The notes below the pieces were generated by a model. The model was not told where the DNA came from. It saw only the letters and a list, made by a program, of their open reading frames with translations, and did no database searches. Shown piece after piece: positions 57,847 through 60,000 of a stretch of 60,000 nucleotides of DNA. Each line of letters begins with the position of its first letter. The stretch's first letter is position 1. The translations under genes and the position numbers were made by a program. This DNA comes from Antedon mediterranea (taxonomy: Eukaryota > Echinodermata > Crinoidea > Comatulida > Antedonidae): positions 39,483,795-39,543,794 of the forward strand of contig NC_092670.1 of NCBI RefSeq assembly GCF_964355755.1. Reading direction: 5' to 3'.

Positions 57847-59844
57847 TTAAGCTAGCCTACAACAATTAAACTCTCTCTACTACCAACCAAGCAAGGTAGG
57901 CAGGTAGACAGGCAGGTACGGTGTGGGTAGAAGTAATAGAAATGAATCAGTCAGTAAATTAAGCTTGGCCAGTATAAATAAGAGTAAATAACAATTATGA
58001 CAGCAGATGTTTATTTTAATTAACTAGTATTATCATACTAGGCCATGGTAGTAGGCCTCTATATAGGCCTAGCCTAGTAATGCCTATTTATTTCCTTTAT
58101 TTCTATATAACAATTATAATAATATTTAGTAAGTAGGGCTAGCTAATTCCGCTAATAGTAGGCCTTTAGTTAGAAGCATATGCCTCTCTCTAGGCCCTAG
58201 AAAGAAGTGGGGATACATAAACGTTATTCACCATTAATTTAATAAATGTGATTTTTTATTTTTTCAATTATTTTGTTATTATTATTGTTATCAATGTATA
58301 CTAAGCCTACATATAGTTTTTTCTCAGGGGGTTTATGTTGTTGACACACTTAATAAAAGAAAAGTATTTGTAAATGATTACATAAAAAGCAGGTTTTGAA
58401 AGAGTCATAAACCACGGAGGTATACAAATATTTATACTAACAACAAAAATTGTTTTATTTTACTGTCATCATTTTGACAAAGTCACATGGAATTTATGTT
58501 TTATGGGAACATTCAATATTTATGTAAACTGGCCCTGTTAATGAGTTTTACCATTGTTTAACTGTTGGCGATGTTTTTCACATGGGCATCTCATGTTAGG
58601 GGTAAATAGGTGAATGTACAATCAATGGGGACAACAGTATCTATCTTTCTCAAAAACCCATTGTTGTACACATTTACTTTGACCTTATGCGTTTGTACAG
58701 ACGACAGGCAACTGATACCAGACATTCCTTTTGGTGCAATTAAAACAGTTTTTTTCAAAATCAAAAATCAAAAATTATTAATGGTGAATTTTAACGAGAG
58801 TGATCTAATATAATACAATAGAAAAATAAACCACACCATTTTTCATTTTCATTGGTTAATAAGTTATGAAAAAAACAAATGTGTTTATTCATTACTTTCT
58901 TGTTACAAACTAATGTACATTAATGTCTTGACAGGCTGAAGAGGTGTTAAGTGATGCATAGTCAAAAAAAAAGATATAGATTATAGTGGAAATTGGTGGT
59001 GAATGGTTAGTAATAGTACTAATACTTGAAAAATATACTTTTTAAGCGTCATCTTTCTCCCATGATTTTCGAGCTGCCTTTGTTTTTTTTAAAAATAAAT
59101 AAATGACAAAAAACAACTAAACTTTCTGATAAAATCACAGAGGTTGATGTTAAACAGCTACTTTGTTATGGCCATACTAGAATTACTACTTAGAAGTTAA
59201 TTATTAGACAGGATTTGTTTATTATTACTTTTATAACACTTTTATGCTTTTTAGATTAATTTCCTGATGAAAAAAAAATGAAATCTACTATAAATGAACA
59301 TTTTTGTGTGTCACAAACAATGCAGAATGCTAAGATCATATCCTTTCACAATTACACAATATTAAATTAAAATTGAATTAAATTCTTTAGGCCACCTACA
59401 AACAAAATACTATTAGTTTATTCAGTATTTTATATTACTTTCAAGTCTTGTTAAATTCAAATTTTAACTCGATGTTAATTTTTGTTGTTGTAAATTGGCT
59501 TCCCAATAATGAGACTGCCTTGAATGAAATATTCAATATAAACATTCTTAAATGCAATTTATCAATCAACAAAGTACATAAATTAATACATAATTGATAG
59601 TATATGTAGCAATATCAAACTAATTAACATTAGTCTGACAGACTATACTATTTCCTAAAACTGTTTTTCCCAATTTCCCATTAAGTATCAAACTTTACCC
59701 CAAAATGACCTAGTGGTTACACCACTTTATTTAAAAGCATAGATAATAAAGCATTGTCATTGCTGTGATGGTATTGTGCAATGGGTTGAAGGTTTCAACT
59801 ATAAAAAGATAAGATCATAGTCTCAACAATAGTTTCTATTTGAG
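57847..59844. other. Intergenic region between ARPC2 and the plus gene at the window end
   Basis: AT-rich with AGGCCTA clusters (58040-58200). A promoter and leader exon of the plus gene at 59845 may be here but cannot be placed. A short minus frame near 59045-59085 (AARKSWEKDDA then stop) has a poor acceptor and is not called. Confidence 0.3.
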
Positions 59845-60000
59845 CGACTTCAATGAAACTGGGTTCACATGCCTGCTGCACCAGAATCATTTAGAAGCTC
59901 GCAAGCAATTGACCGGCAGTGATGCGAATAGCACTTCTGTATTAAACAACAACATTGAACTTCATTTGTTGATGTGCAGTAAACTGCTACAGTTTGAGAA
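59845..60000 (+). CDS. Coding exon of an unidentified protein, cut by the window end
   Basis: From a TTTCTATTTGAG acceptor (AG at 59843-59844) the frame is open to the last base, 51 codons plus two bases. It reads DFNETGFTCLLHQNHLEARK, then LTGSDANSTSVLNNNIELHL, then LMCSKLLQFE. Composition is coding-like (alternating Leu-rich and polar segments, no simple repeats). The exon continues beyond the window and upstream exons were not found. Family not recognised. Confidence 0.5.

Overview
This is a eukaryotic, AT-rich, intron-rich nuclear window. Every complete gene model uses GT-AG introns, and the proteins are animal ones. Flagellar genes next to housekeeping genes, dense short TIR elements and frequent AGGCCTA-type words suggest a marine invertebrate, possibly an invertebrate deuterostome such as an echinoderm. 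The phylum is inference only; no single protein fixes it.

Layout. 1-251: last coding exon (+) of an unidentified protein. 600-3888: a 195-bp palindromic satellite, a second repeat block and a TIR element. 4154-6946 (-): complete five-exon RPL11. 7140-14888 (+): complete 15-exon DRC1, head-to-head with RPL11 across about 190 bp. 18010-20665 (-): a four-exon secreted Ly6/three-finger-like protein, probably GPI-anchored, convergent with DRC1. 20.7-47.6 kb: a long region dominated by mobile-element relics (piggyBac-like TTAA element, hAT element nested in a MITE, TTAA element with a decayed P2RX7-like zinc domain, GCGCAA-rich foldback element), with a few weak exon candidates. 47603-50105 (+): complete five-exon short-chain dehydrogenase of the RDH/HSD17B6 type. 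51948-57531 (-): complete nine-exon ARPC2. 59845-60000 (+): a coding-looking exon that runs off the window.

The most striking theme is non-coding. One MITE family (termini AAGCTCTGTCTACAC...) occurs about 20 times and has entered introns of RPL11, DRC1, the SDR gene and ARPC2, yet is absent from 32.6-48.8 kb. Other repeats built from internal palindromes accompany it. I see no operon-like or defence-like gene system. The genes look functionally unrelated: ribosome, cilium motility, cell-surface signalling, retinoid/steroid metabolism and actin nucleation.
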